NCBI RefSeq assembly: GCF_038246755.1
Contig: NZ_CP134706.1
Coordinates: 4,340,001-4,404,000, forward strand
Direction of reading: 5' to 3'
Length of the DNA: 64,000 nucleotides
DNA from: Micromonospora sp. FIMYZ51
GTDB lineage: Bacteria > Actinomycetota > Actinomycetes > Mycobacteriales > Micromonosporaceae
The notes beneath the pieces were generated by a model, which saw only the letters and a list, made by a program, of their open reading frames with translations, did no database searches and had not been told where the DNA came from. Below are positions 40,711-49,753 of the stretch, one piece after another (the stretch's first letter is position 1; every line of letters starts with the position of its first letter). A program made the translations under genes and the position numbers.

Positions 40711-41580
40711 GTGTTCACCCACATGAAGGACTTGCAGTTCGAAGCCAAGCCGGACGGACCCGACGCCGCCTTCGCCCGCCGCCTCCAGGAGATCCTGGGC
40801 GGCAAGTGGGGCGAGATGACCGTCGCCAACCAGTACCTCTTCCAGGGCTGGAGTTGCCGGCTGCCCGGCAAGTACAAGGATCTGCTGCTCGACGTCGGCA
40901 CCGAGGAGATGGGCCACGTCGAGATGATCGCCACGATGATCACGCGGCTGTTGGAGAACGCGCCGCTGTCGCTCCAGGAGGCGGCCGAGGACAACCCGAT
41001 GGTGGCTGCGATCTACGGCGGGTCGAACCCGGCGCACTTCATCCACAGCGGCGGCGGTGCGCTGCCGGTGGACAGCGCCGGTGTGCCGTGGAACGGCAAT
41101 TTCATCACCGCCAGCGGCAACCTGATGGCCGACTTCCAGCTGAACGTCACCGCCGAGGCGCAGGGCCGGCTCCAGGTGTCCCGGTTGTTCAACATGACCG
41201 ACGATCCCGGTGTCAAGCAGATGCTGCGGTTCCTGCTGGCCCGCGACACCATGCACCAGAACATGTGGATGGCGGCCATCGAGCAGCTCAAGGAGGACGG
41301 CCTGGAGGAGATGCCGGTGCCGGACGCCTTCCCCGACTCCGCTGACTTCACCGAGCAGTTCAGCTACACGTATCTCGACTTCTCCCCGGACGGCGACGCC
41401 GCACAGGGCCGCTGGGCCGCCGGTCCGGCACCGGACGGCAGGGGCGAGTTCCGCTACGACAACAGCCCACGCGCGCACGCCCCCGAACCGGTTCTGCCGC
41501 CGGGCGACCCGCGCCTGTACGGGACCAACCCGGGCCTGGCGAAGGGCATGGTCAACACGGTCAAGAGCAAGATCAGCTGA
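40711..41580 (+). CDS. Manganese catalase
   Basis: 289 aa from GTG 40711, with AGGAGG just upstream. The four-helix ferritin-like core has the metal-ligand helices NQYLFQGWS, TEEMGHVEMIATMI, EAQGRLQVSRLF and DTMHQNMWMAAIEQL, with the Glu and His ligands in place. The enzyme disproportionates H2O2 with a di-Mn centre. The gene is followed 32 nt later by a heavy-metal exporter that may balance Mn. Confidence 0.95.
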   Translation: MFTHMKDLQFEAKPDGPDAAFARRLQEILGGKWGEMTVANQYLFQGWSCRLPGKYKDLLLDVGTEEMGHVEMIATMITRLLENAPLSLQEAAEDNPMVAAIYGGSNPAHFIHSGGGALPVDSAGVPWNGNFITASGNLMADFQLNVTAEAQGRLQVSRLFNMTDDPGVKQMLRFLLARDTMHQNMWMAAIEQLKEDGLEEMPVPDAFPDSADFTEQFSYTYLDFSPDGDAAQGRWAAGPAPDGRGEFRYDNSPRAHAPEPVLPPGDPRLYGTNPGLAKGMVNTVKSKIS

Positions 41581-41612
41581 GCGGGTGGAGCCGTGAAGGA
41601 GGTGTCTGACAG

Positions 41613-42944
41613 ATGACCGAGCTCGTGCTCCGCCCGCTCGCGGACGCGTTCATGCAGGTGGGCGTCTACGTCGCCGTCATGGTGGCATTGTTCGGGTGGT
41701 TGCGCTGGCGCTACGGTGACCGGGTCAGCGATGGCCTCACCCGACACCGCCGGCTGGGGCCGCTGGTCGGGGCGTTGCTCGGTGTCAGTCCCGGCTGCGG
41801 CGGCGCGATCATCCTCATGCCGCTGTACGCACGCGGCAAGGTCAGCTTCGGCACGGTGGTGGCCGCGCTGGTCGCCACCATGGGTGACTCGTCCTGGGTG
41901 GTGCTCGCCTGGAACCCGGTCTTCGCGCTCAAACTGCACGCGCTGCTGTTCGCCGTCGGCCTGGCCACCGGGTACGTCATCGACGCTCTCGGTATCGACC
42001 CCGCGTGTGCCCTGCGCCGGACGCCGGTGCTCGCCAGCGCCCCGCCGAGCCTCGCCGGGGTCGCCTCGACCAGCCTCGCCGGCAGCACCTCCACGGCCGG
42101 CCCCAGCGGCACCTCGGCGAGCGGACCGGGCAGTACCTCCGCTCGCCGAGGCGGCGGCGAGGCGGCGAGCGGACCCGGCGGCGTGTTGACGAGCGGACCC
42201 GGCGGCGGATCAGCGAGCCGGCCCGGCAGCACCTTGACGAGTGGGCCCGGCGGCGGCTCAACCGGGCGGCCCGGCGGCGGCTCAACCGGGCGGCCCGGCG
42301 GCGGCTCCGATCTCACCTCGCCCCGAGGTCCGCTGCCCCGGATCTCCGCCTGCACCGCGTTCTGGGGGCTCACCACGCCCGCCTTTGCCGTCTCCGTGCC
42401 GGTGCTGTTCCAGCTCGTCGATCCGAACGCGCTGACCCGCCTGCTCGGCGGGGTGGACCCGTATCTCACGCTCGGCGTCGTCGGCACGCTTGTCGCGGCG
42501 CTCATCTTCGCCGCCGGCCGGGGACGACTGGCCGACGACACGCTGGAAACCGCACACGCCCGGTCGATGGCCGCGACGTTCCGGCACAGCGCGCACGAAG
42601 CGTCCTTCGTCACCGTCTGGGTCGCCGTGGCCTATCTCGCCTGGCAGGTGCTGACCACCACCACCGGCTTCGACGGGTCCCAACTCGCCGTCGCCGGCAT
42701 CGTCGGCGTACTTGTCGGCGCGGGGATCGGCCTCATTCCCGGCTGCGCCGTGCAGATCGTCTTCACCGGCCTCTACGTCAGCGGCGGGCTGCCGCTACCC
42801 ACCCTCGTCGCCAACGCCATCAGCCAGGACGGCGACGCGCTCATCCCGCTTGCCGCGTTGCGCCAGCGCTCCGCGGTCGTGGCGACCGTCATCACCACGA
42901 TCCCCGCAGTGGTGGTCGGCACCGCGCTGGTGCTACTCCTGTGA
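41613..42944 (+). CDS. Putative heavy-metal/manganese exporter, ArsP_2 (DUF2899)-like
   Basis: 443 aa from ATG 41613 behind AAGGAGG. Two membrane halves (about 5-130 and 240-443) each begin with a Gly/Cys motif of the same type: VSPGCGGAIILMPLY and IPGCAVQIVFTGLY. Between them lies a disordered Gly/Ser/Pro linker with repeated GPGG and STGRPGGG units. The inverted duplicated halves and GCG motif match the ten-TM heavy-metal exporter family annotated as putative manganese transporter. Placement directly after Mn catalase suggests a shared operon. Confidence 0.82.
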   Translation: MTELVLRPLADAFMQVGVYVAVMVALFGWLRWRYGDRVSDGLTRHRRLGPLVGALLGVSPGCGGAIILMPLYARGKVSFGTVVAALVATMGDSSWVVLAWNPVFALKLHALLFAVGLATGYVIDALGIDPACALRRTPVLASAPPSLAGVASTSLAGSTSTAGPSGTSASGPGSTSARRGGGEAASGPGGVLTSGPGGGSASRPGSTLTSGPGGGSTGRPGGGSTGRPGGGSDLTSPRGPLPRISACTAFWGLTTPAFAVSVPVLFQLVDPNALTRLLGGVDPYLTLGVVGTLVAALIFAAGRGRLADDTLETAHARSMAATFRHSAHEASFVTVWVAVAYLAWQVLTTTTGFDGSQLAVAGIVGVLVGAGIGLIPGCAVQIVFTGLYVSGGLPLPTLVANAISQDGDALIPLAALRQRSAVVATVITTIPAVVVGTALVLLL

Positions 42945-43075
42945 CAAACGACGAGGCACCGCGGACCCGGCCGGACGACGCATCGCGGACCCGGCCGGAC
43001 GGGGCATCGCGGACCCGGCCGGACGGGGCATCGCGGACCCGGCCGGGACGGGGCGTCCGAGTCCCGGCCGGGTGA
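42941..43075 (+). repeat. 24-bp tandem repeat, possible 44-codon coupled ORF
   Basis: GCGGACCCGGCCGGACGGGG plus CATC is repeated at 42961-42984, 42985-43008, 43009-43032 and, degenerate, from 43033. The unit is a multiple of three, and a GTG at 42941 overlapping the exporter stop opens 44 codons reading repeated SRTRPDGA to a TGA at 43075. I see no ribosome binding site, so I record it as a repeat and not a firm gene. Confidence 0.6.
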
Positions 43076-43157
43076 GTAGCACCTCACCGTCCTTCCGGTC
43101 CCCTGATCTTGCTGGTAGCTTGTCGCCAAGAGTTTGCAAGAGCAAGGGGAATGCAGA

Positions 43158-44279
43158 TTGGCTTCGGTGACCGCCATCGCCCCGCCCCGAGGGAAGCAGC
43201 CGGAGGACCAGCAGAGTCAGCCGGACCTGCTCGGGGTCGCCGCGCAGCGACGCCGCACGGCGCTCTGGCTGCTCGCGCTGACCGCCGGGCTTGTGGTGAC
43301 CGGGATCGTCGCGGTCGGTACCGGCGCAATCGGGATCCCTCCGCTGACGGTGGCCCGGATCATCGGCCACCACCTCGTCGGCCTGCCGGGCGAGGCGACC
43401 TGGACGCCACCGCAGGAGGCCATCGTCTGGCAGGTACGACTGCCACGGGTCCTGCTCGGCATGCTTGTCGGCGCCGGGCTGGCGGTCTGCGGTGTGGCGT
43501 TGCAGGCGATGGTGCGTAACGTGCTGGCCGACCCGTACCTGCTCGGGATCAACTCCGGGGCCTCCAGCGGCGCGGCTGCGGCGATCCTCTTCGGCGCCGG
43601 TGCCGGTTTCGGCCAGTACGCCCTCTCCACAAGTGCGTTCCTCGGCGCGCTCGCGGCGTCGCTGCTGGTCTTCCTGCTCGCCCGCAGCGGCGGACGGGTG
43701 ACCTCGATCCGGCTGCTGCTCTCCGGCGTCGCCGTCGGCTACGCCCTCTACGCCACCACCAGTTTCCTGATCTTCGCCTCCGGCTCCGCCGAGGGTGCCC
43801 GGTCGGTGATGTTCTGGCTCCTCGGCTCCCTGGGGCTGGCCCGCTGGGACGCCCTGCTGGCGGTGGCCGCGGTCGTGCTGATCGGCATGATCACCTCCCT
43901 GACCGTCGCCGGGCGGCGGCTCGACGTGCTGGCCATCGGGGACGAGACCGCGCAGACCCTCGGCGTGTCGCCGGACCGGTTCCGGCTGCGCCTGCTCGTC
44001 CTGGTCTCGCTGAGCGTCGGCGTGCTGGTCTCCGCCGCCGGCAGCATCGGGTTCGTCGGCCTGGTCGTCCCGCACCTGGCCCGCCGCATCGTCGGCGCAC
44101 CGCACGTCCGCGTGGTGCCGGTGGCCGCACTGCTCGGCGCCATCCTCCTGGTCTGGGCCGACGTGCTCGCCCGGGTGCTGCTGGCCCCGCAGGAGATCCC
44201 GATCGGCATCATCACCGCCCTGCTCGGCGCGCCCTTCCTGCTGATCCTGATCCGTCGTCTGCACGCCACCGGCGCATGA
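43158..44279 (+). CDS. FecCD-type ABC permease (metal-chelate/cobalamin importer)
   Basis: 373 aa from TTG 43158, chosen because AAGGGGA ends 7 nt upstream; GTG 43167 is the alternative. About nine to ten TM helices, with LPRVLLGMLVGAGLAVCGVA, LADPYLLGINSGAS and the cytoplasmic coupling segment GSIGFVGLVVPHLARR, all signatures of the BtuC/FhuB/FecD family. It forms the membrane channel with the lipoprotein and ATPase encoded next. Confidence 0.95.
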   Translation: MASVTAIAPPRGKQPEDQQSQPDLLGVAAQRRRTALWLLALTAGLVVTGIVAVGTGAIGIPPLTVARIIGHHLVGLPGEATWTPPQEAIVWQVRLPRVLLGMLVGAGLAVCGVALQAMVRNVLADPYLLGINSGASSGAAAAILFGAGAGFGQYALSTSAFLGALAASLLVFLLARSGGRVTSIRLLLSGVAVGYALYATTSFLIFASGSAEGARSVMFWLLGSLGLARWDALLAVAAVVLIGMITSLTVAGRRLDVLAIGDETAQTLGVSPDRFRLRLLVLVSLSVGVLVSAAGSIGFVGLVVPHLARRIVGAPHVRVVPVAALLGAILLVWADVLARVLLAPQEIPIGIITALLGAPFLLILIRRLHATGA

Positions 44280-44305
44280 GCGCCCACCGGAGTCGAGGAG
44301 TACCA

Positions 44306-45286
44306 ATGAAGGCAGCCCGTCTCGCCGCCGCGTCCGCCCTCCTGCTGGTGGTCGCCGGGTGTGGCGGCGGCACCACCGGTGCGCCGGCCGCCAGCGGACC
44401 AGGCTTCCCGGTCACCGTCACCAACTGCGGCGTGGAGGTGACCTTCGAGGCCGCTCCCGAGCGGGTCGTCCTGCTCAAGAGCGCCGCCGTGCCGTACCTG
44501 CACGCGCTCGGCGTACTGGACCGGGTCACCGCCCGCGCCGGCCAGTATCCGACGGAGTACTACGACGCGGCGACCCTCGCCGAGTTGGACCGGATCCCGC
44601 TGCTGACCGACAAGACCGACACCAGCGGCCACCTTCAGATCTCCAAGGAAGTGGTGATCAGCCAGCAGCCGGACCTGGTCCTCGGCGAGGTGGACAACCT
44701 CTCCCGCGACGCCCTCTCCGCGGTGCAGATCCCGCTGCTTGAGGAGCCGGCGATGTGCCCGGACAGCACCGCCGTGCCGAGCTTCGACGACATCTACCGG
44801 CAGATGGAGACGTACGGCCGGGTGTTCGGGCGCGAGGCCGAGGCCACGACGGCGGTCACCGCGCTCCGGGACCGGATGGCCAAGATCCAGACCGCGACGG
44901 GTACGGCGTCCGGGCGCAGCGCGGCGGTGCTGTACCCGACGATCGGCGGCGGCACCACGTACGCCTACGGCACCGCCAGCATGGCCCACCCGCAACTGGA
45001 GGCCGCCGGTTTCCGCAACGTCTTCGGTGACGTGACGGACCGGGTCTTCGAGGTCACCGTGGAGGAACTGCTCGGCCGCAACCCCGACGTGCTGATCCTG
45101 CTCTACGGCGACGGCGACCCGAAGGCGGTCGAGCAGGCGCTCACCGGGCTGCCCGGCGCCGAGAAGCTCGCCGCGGTCCGCGACGGTCAGGTGATGACCC
45201 AGCTGTTCAACTTCACCGAGCCGCCGACGCCGCTGTCGATCGACGGCCTGGAGCGGATCGTGCAGCGTTTCGGGGACGACACGTGA
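44306..45286 (+). CDS. ABC substrate-binding lipoprotein, FecB/BtuF-like
   Basis: 326 aa from ATG 44306 with GAGGAG upstream. It has a lipoprotein signal with lipobox LVVAGC. The mature domain starts FPVTVTNCGVEVTFEAAPER and has the cluster A-type helical-backbone fold (PDLVLGEVDNLSRDAL ...). The ligand may be a siderophore, corrinoid, heme or another cofactor; the TNCG opening is shared with several actinobacterial cofactor importers, so I do not assign one. The stop overlaps the ATPase start by GTGA. Confidence 0.92.
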   Translation: MKAARLAAASALLLVVAGCGGGTTGAPAASGPGFPVTVTNCGVEVTFEAAPERVVLLKSAAVPYLHALGVLDRVTARAGQYPTEYYDAATLAELDRIPLLTDKTDTSGHLQISKEVVISQQPDLVLGEVDNLSRDALSAVQIPLLEEPAMCPDSTAVPSFDDIYRQMETYGRVFGREAEATTAVTALRDRMAKIQTATGTASGRSAAVLYPTIGGGTTYAYGTASMAHPQLEAAGFRNVFGDVTDRVFEVTVEELLGRNPDVLILLYGDGDPKAVEQALTGLPGAEKLAAVRDGQVMTQLFNFTEPPTPLSIDGLERIVQRFGDDT

Positions 45287-46068
45287 TCACCGCGACCGGG
45301 GTCTCCTGGCGCTACGGCGCGAACCCGGTGATCGACGGGGTAAGCGTGACCGCCCGGCCGGGCCGGGTGCTCGGCCTGATCGGCCCGAACGGCAGCGGCA
45401 AGACCACCCTGCTGCGGCTGCTCTACGGTGCGCTGCGCAGTCCCACCGGCGAGGTCACGGTCGACGGCGACGGGTTGGCCGCCCTGCCGGCGCGGGAAGC
45501 CGCCCGCCGGCTGGCCGTGGTGGTGCAGGAGACCGGCGGCGAGACCGCGCTGACCGTGGCGGAGTTGGTGCTGCTCGGCCGGGGGCCGCACCTGTCGACG
45601 TTCCAGCGCACCGGGCGCACCGACCACGAGATCGCCGCCCGCTGCCTGGCCCGGGTCGGTGCCGCGCACCTCGGCGGGCGGGCGTTCGTCCAGCTCTCCG
45701 GCGGGGAACGGCAGCGGGTGCTGATCGCCCGCGCGCTGGCCCAGCAGGCCACCCACCTGCTGCTCGACGAGCCCACAAACCATCTGGACATCCGCTACCA
45801 GCACGAGATCCTGCACCTGGTACGCGCCCTGGGCACCTGCGCCGTGGTGGTGCTGCACGATCTCAACCTGGCCGCCCGCTACTGCGACGATCTGGTGCTG
45901 CTCGGCGCGGGTGGGGTGGCCGCCGCCGGCACCACCGACGAGGTGCTCGATCCCGCCGTGCTGGAGCCCGTCTACGGCATCGGCATCCAGCGCCTGGATC
46001 TCGACAACGGGATCCACCTGCTCTACCACCCGATCGACCAGACCATCGCACAAGGGAGCTTGGCGTGA
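45283..46068 (+). CDS. ABC ATPase, FecE/BtuD-like
   Basis: 261 aa from GTG 45283. Walker A GPNGSGKTTLLRLL, Q-loop VVVQETGGETALTV, signature LSGGERQRVLIARAL, Walker B HLLLDEPTNHLD and the switch His in VVVLHDLNLAAR are all intact. It powers the importer formed with the two genes upstream. The stop overlaps the methyltransferase start by 4 nt. Confidence 0.95.
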   Translation: MITATGVSWRYGANPVIDGVSVTARPGRVLGLIGPNGSGKTTLLRLLYGALRSPTGEVTVDGDGLAALPAREAARRLAVVVQETGGETALTVAELVLLGRGPHLSTFQRTGRTDHEIAARCLARVGAAHLGGRAFVQLSGGERQRVLIARALAQQATHLLLDEPTNHLDIRYQHEILHLVRALGTCAVVVLHDLNLAARYCDDLVLLGAGGVAAAGTTDEVLDPAVLEPVYGIGIQRLDLDNGIHLLYHPIDQTIAQGSLA

Positions 46069-46760
46069 GCGTGCAGGAACGGATCAACGACTACTGGACC
46101 GGGCGTGCGCCGGACTACGACGCGTACCAGCAGCGCCCCGACCGGTTCGCCGACGACCAGGCGGCCTGGTCGCGGATCTGGGCGCAGGCCCTGCCGGCGG
46201 CACCGCTGGACGTGCTCGACGTGGGCACCGGCACCGGGCAGGTCGCCATGGTCCTGGCCGGACTCGGGCACCGGGTCACCGGCATCGACCTCGCCGAGGG
46301 CATGCTCGACCAGGCCCGCCGGCACGCCGCCACCATCGACAACGGCCCGGTCATCACGTACGGCGACGCCGTGGCCCCGGACTTCCCGGCCGCCAGCTTC
46401 GACGCGGTGACCAGCCGCTACCTGATGTGGACGCTGCGCGAGCCGCAGACCGCCGTGGCGAACTGGGCGCGCCTGCTGCGGCCCGGCGGCACCATCGCCG
46501 TGGTGGACAGCACCTGGTTCCCGAACGGTCTGGACAACGCCTCGGAGAACTTCGCCGAGCACTACGACCCACAGGTGCAGGCGGCCCTGCCGCTGGCCAC
46601 CGCGACAAGCATCGACAAGACCGTCGCGGTGCTGGCGGAGGCCGGCCTGACGAAGGTCACCGTCACCCCGCTGACCTCGATCTACGAGCTGGACCAGCGG
46701 TACGGCGTCGCACCCCACCACGAGCACCAGATGCAGTACCTGATCACCGGCACGGTCTGA
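46065..46760 (+). CDS. Class I SAM-dependent methyltransferase in the importer operon
   Basis: 231 aa from GTG 46065, coupled to the ATPase gene. Motif I VLDVGTGTGQVAMVLAGLG, the acidic HRVTGIDLAEGM and LLRPGGTIAVVDS are the UbiE/type 11 hallmarks. The substrate is unknown; strict coupling suggests it acts on the imported metallophore or cofactor, or in its synthesis (inference). The gene ends convergently with the PucR gene, 21 bp apart. Confidence 0.9.
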   Translation: MSVQERINDYWTGRAPDYDAYQQRPDRFADDQAAWSRIWAQALPAAPLDVLDVGTGTGQVAMVLAGLGHRVTGIDLAEGMLDQARRHAATIDNGPVITYGDAVAPDFPAASFDAVTSRYLMWTLREPQTAVANWARLLRPGGTIAVVDSTWFPNGLDNASENFAEHYDPQVQAALPLATATSIDKTVAVLAEAGLTKVTVTPLTSIYELDQRYGVAPHHEHQMQYLITGTV

Positions 46761-46781
46761 GCCGTACCCGGCTGTGTGGCG

Positions 46782-48335
46782 TCAGGTTCCCGGGCGCAGC
46801 GCGGCCAGCTGGATCTGCAACGCCAGCCGGGTACGCGGCGAGTCGAGTTCGACCGGGACGACCTCGGCGAGGCGGCGCATCCGGTGCCGGAGCGTGTTGG
46901 GGTGCACGTGCAGCTGACGGGCGGCCTTCGTCGGGTCGCCCCGCTGGTCGAGCCAGGCGGCGACCGTGGCGACGTACTCGGTGCCGTGCTTGCGGTCGTG
47001 TGCGACGAGGTCGGGCAGCGGACCACCGACCAGCAGGTCACCCTCGGGCACCGCGCTGATCACCCGGTGTACGACCACCTCGGCCCAGACGTCCTCGAAG
47101 CGCAGCAGTGGATCTCGCGTCCGGGTCGAGCGGTGCAGCGTCAGCAGCTCGGCCGCCTCGGCGCGGGATCGCGGCAGGTCCGTCAGCGTCGTGGCGACGC
47201 TGCCGGACGCGGCGCGTACCCCGGGATCGTGCAGGGCGATGTCGTTGATCAGTTTCTCCAGCCAGGCCCGGGAGCCGGGCGCCTCACCCGGGTCGACCAC
47301 GACGGCGAAGAGGACGTCGCCGACATCGGCGATGAGCGGCTGACGCCAGCCGTGGCGGCGGGTGATCGACTCCCACAGCGCCAGGTTGTGCACCAGCTCC
47401 CCCGTCCCGCCGTGCGCCCCGAGCGCGACGACCCGCCACGGCCCGGTGGGTAGGCCCAGGTCCTGGCCGGTCGGGACCGGACCGCGCAGCGCCATCCGCA
47501 GGCGGTCGGCGGACGCCCGGCGGGCGACGTCGGCCTGCACCCGCAGCCGGAGCAGGTGCAACGCGAGTACGCTTGCCGCGCCCTGGAGGTCACGCAGACG
47601 CTCCGCCGGCACCCGGGCTTCGACCACGGCCCAGATCGAGCCGAGCAGCTCACCTCCGGCCCGGATCGGGATCACCAGCCGGGGCAACGTCCCGTCCGGC
47701 CCCTGCGGCACGAAGATGGGCACACTGCCCACGGCAAGCTTGCGGAAGACGCCACGGGACCGGAAGTACGCGATCACGTCACCCGGTACCCGTCGTCCGA
47801 CGATCGTGGAGACCCGGGCGGGGTCGGTGCGGTCCTGCCGGGACGAGTAGGCAAGCACCCGGGACTGGGCGTCCTCGATCGTCACCGGCGCGTCGACGAT
47901 GGCAGCCGCCGCGTCGGCGAGGGCGAACAGTTGGTCGTACACCCCGGCTTCGCCGGTCTCGGGTGAGCCGGGCACGGCGGCCGTGTCGATCACTCCCCGC
48001 AGCAGCCAGACCAGCTGCGTCCACGATCCGTGGCTGCCCAGCTCGACCAGGGTCAGCTGGCGCTCTGCGGCGGCCGACGTCACGTCGGGATGCGTGGCCA
48101 GCGGAGGCTTGAGCACGAGGCCGGCCGCTCCGGTCTGCGCGCAGCGCCGGATCACGGCGAGCGCCTGGTCGCAGGTGGCGATGCCGGCGCCGAGAACCAG
48201 GTCGCCGCTCTGGCCGGACGACGCTTCGTCGAACTCGGTGAGGGTCACATCGCGGACCTCCACCGCCTCGGCCGGTACGACGATCTTGAGTAGCGCGGCA
48301 CCGACCGCGTCCACCACCCCAGCAACGGTGATCAT
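46782..48335 (-). CDS. PucR-family transcriptional regulator
   Basis: 517 aa from ATG 48335. The PucR N-terminal domain (about 1-125), a GGDEF-like linker region and a C-terminal HTH_30 (KAARQLHVHPNTLRHRMRRL, about 480-505) define the family. PucR/CdaR regulators control purine, sugar-acid or amino-acid catabolism. It is divergent from the DadA-like oxidoreductase, its most probable target, with a palindrome between them. Confidence 0.9.
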   Translation of the reverse strand: MITVAGVVDAVGAALLKIVVPAEAVEVRDVTLTEFDEASSGQSGDLVLGAGIATCDQALAVIRRCAQTGAAGLVLKPPLATHPDVTSAAAERQLTLVELGSHGSWTQLVWLLRGVIDTAAVPGSPETGEAGVYDQLFALADAAAAIVDAPVTIEDAQSRVLAYSSRQDRTDPARVSTIVGRRVPGDVIAYFRSRGVFRKLAVGSVPIFVPQGPDGTLPRLVIPIRAGGELLGSIWAVVEARVPAERLRDLQGAASVLALHLLRLRVQADVARRASADRLRMALRGPVPTGQDLGLPTGPWRVVALGAHGGTGELVHNLALWESITRRHGWRQPLIADVGDVLFAVVVDPGEAPGSRAWLEKLINDIALHDPGVRAASGSVATTLTDLPRSRAEAAELLTLHRSTRTRDPLLRFEDVWAEVVVHRVISAVPEGDLLVGGPLPDLVAHDRKHGTEYVATVAAWLDQRGDPTKAARQLHVHPNTLRHRMRRLAEVVPVELDSPRTRLALQIQLAALRPGT

Positions 48336-48373
48336 GATCGGATTATCCCTCGGCGTTGTTCGTTTCGACCAAC

Positions 48374-48393
48374 AGCCGATACGAGTATTGGCT
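48374..48393. promoter_or_regulatory. Candidate operator between PucR and DadA-like genes
   Basis: AGCCGATAC-GA-GTATTGGCT is a 20-bp inverted repeat with one mismatch, 39 bp from the pucR-type start and 74 bp from the oxidoreductase start. A second palindrome, CGCAACC-TC-GGTTGCG, lies at 48436-48451 close to the latter's ribosome binding site, and CGCAACC also occurs at 48415-48421. Confidence 0.5.
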
Positions 48394-48466
48394 GCTCAGG
48401 ACAATGACGGCCCGACGCAACCGGGCCAGGATTGCCGCAACCTCGGTTGCGTCGAAGGAGAGAACC

Positions 48467-49729
48467 ATGCCTGCCGTCGAGTCCGTACCCGCCCCCCGGC
48501 ACGTCGCCGTCATCGGCGCGGGGATGGTCGGGCTGGCGACCGCCTGGTTCCTCCAGGAGCGCGGGGTGCAGGTCACCGTGCTCGACCGTACCGGCGTCGC
48601 GGCGGGCGCGTCGTGGGGCAACGCCGGCTGGCTCACCCCCGGCATCACCACTCCTTTGCCGGAGCCGGCGGTGCTCCGTTACGGGCTGCGCGCCGTGCTG
48701 AGCCCGTCGTCGCCGGTGTACGTGCCGCCGCGCGCCGACCCTCGGCTGCTGAAGTTCCTGGCGGGCTTCGCCCGGCACAGCACCGCGGCCAAGTGGAAGA
48801 TCGCGATGCGGGCCTTCATCCCGATGAACCGGCGGGCCTTCGAGGCGTTCGACGACCTGACCGCCGGTGGGGTCGCGGCGGTGACGAACGAGGCGAAGTC
48901 GTTCATCGCGGCGTACCGGACCGAGGCCGAACGCTCGGTCCTGCTTGACGAGCTGGCGCACATCCACGCCGCCGGCCAGGGGATCGAGTTCGACGTGTTG
49001 ACCGGAGCCGAGGCCCGTGAGGTGGAGCCCTCGCTGTCGGACGCGATCGGCGCGGCCATCCGCCTGCACGATCAGCGTTACCTCAACCCCGGGCAGTACG
49101 TCGAGGCGCTCGCCGACGCGGTACGCGCTCGCGGCGCGACCCTGGTCACCGGGGCGGACGTGGTGCGGGTGCAGGACGAGGCCGCCGGGGTCCGGGTGGT
49201 GACCGCCGACGGTGCCGACGAGCGGTACGACGCGGTGGTGCTGGCGACCGGCACCTGGCTCGGTGAGCTGGCCCGACGATTCGGGGTGCGGACCGTCGTA
49301 CAGGCCGGCCGGGGGTACAGCTTCAGCGTCCCGATCGAGCACGTGCCGACCGGTCCGGTGTACTTCCCCGCCCAGCGGGTCGCCTGCACGCCGCTGGGCG
49401 ACCGGCTGCGCGTCGCCGGCATGATGGAGTTCCGCAGCGCCGACGCACCGCTGGACCGCCGCCGCATCTCCGCCATCGCCGAGGCCGCCCGGCCGCTGCT
49501 GCGCAACGCCGACCTGGACGCCCGGGTCGACGAGTGGGTCGGATCCCGCCCCTGCACCCCGGACGGGCTGCCACTGATCGGCCGCACCAGGTCCCCACGG
49601 GTGCACGCGGCCGGTGGCCACGGCATGTGGGGCATCACCCTGGGCCCGCTCACCGGCAAGCTGCTCGCCGAGCAGATCACCACCGGCCGGCAGCCGGCGG
49701 AACTCCGCCCGTTCGACCCGCTGCGCTGA
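48467..49729 (+). CDS. DadA-like FAD-dependent amino-acid dehydrogenase/oxidoreductase
   Basis: 420 aa from ATG 48467, AAGGAG 6 nt upstream. The dinucleotide fold HVAVIGAGMVGLATAWFLQE is at 12-31, GASWGNAGWLTPGI follows near 52, and a C-terminal AGGHGMWGITLGPLTGKLLA completes the FAD site. This is the DAO/DadA family that oxidises D-amino acids or related amines. Control by the divergent PucR is likely. Confidence 0.9.
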   Translation: MPAVESVPAPRHVAVIGAGMVGLATAWFLQERGVQVTVLDRTGVAAGASWGNAGWLTPGITTPLPEPAVLRYGLRAVLSPSSPVYVPPRADPRLLKFLAGFARHSTAAKWKIAMRAFIPMNRRAFEAFDDLTAGGVAAVTNEAKSFIAAYRTEAERSVLLDELAHIHAAGQGIEFDVLTGAEAREVEPSLSDAIGAAIRLHDQRYLNPGQYVEALADAVRARGATLVTGADVVRVQDEAAGVRVVTADGADERYDAVVLATGTWLGELARRFGVRTVVQAGRGYSFSVPIEHVPTGPVYFPAQRVACTPLGDRLRVAGMMEFRSADAPLDRRRISAIAEAARPLLRNADLDARVDEWVGSRPCTPDGLPLIGRTRSPRVHAAGGHGMWGITLGPLTGKLLAEQITTGRQPAELRPFDPLR

Positions 49730-49753
49730 GCCTTGACCGTACGCGGGGCCGGA

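Noticed and set aside
42960..43060. CRISPR array
   Set aside because: The repeats are directly adjacent 24-mers without unique spacers, and no cas genes are nearby.
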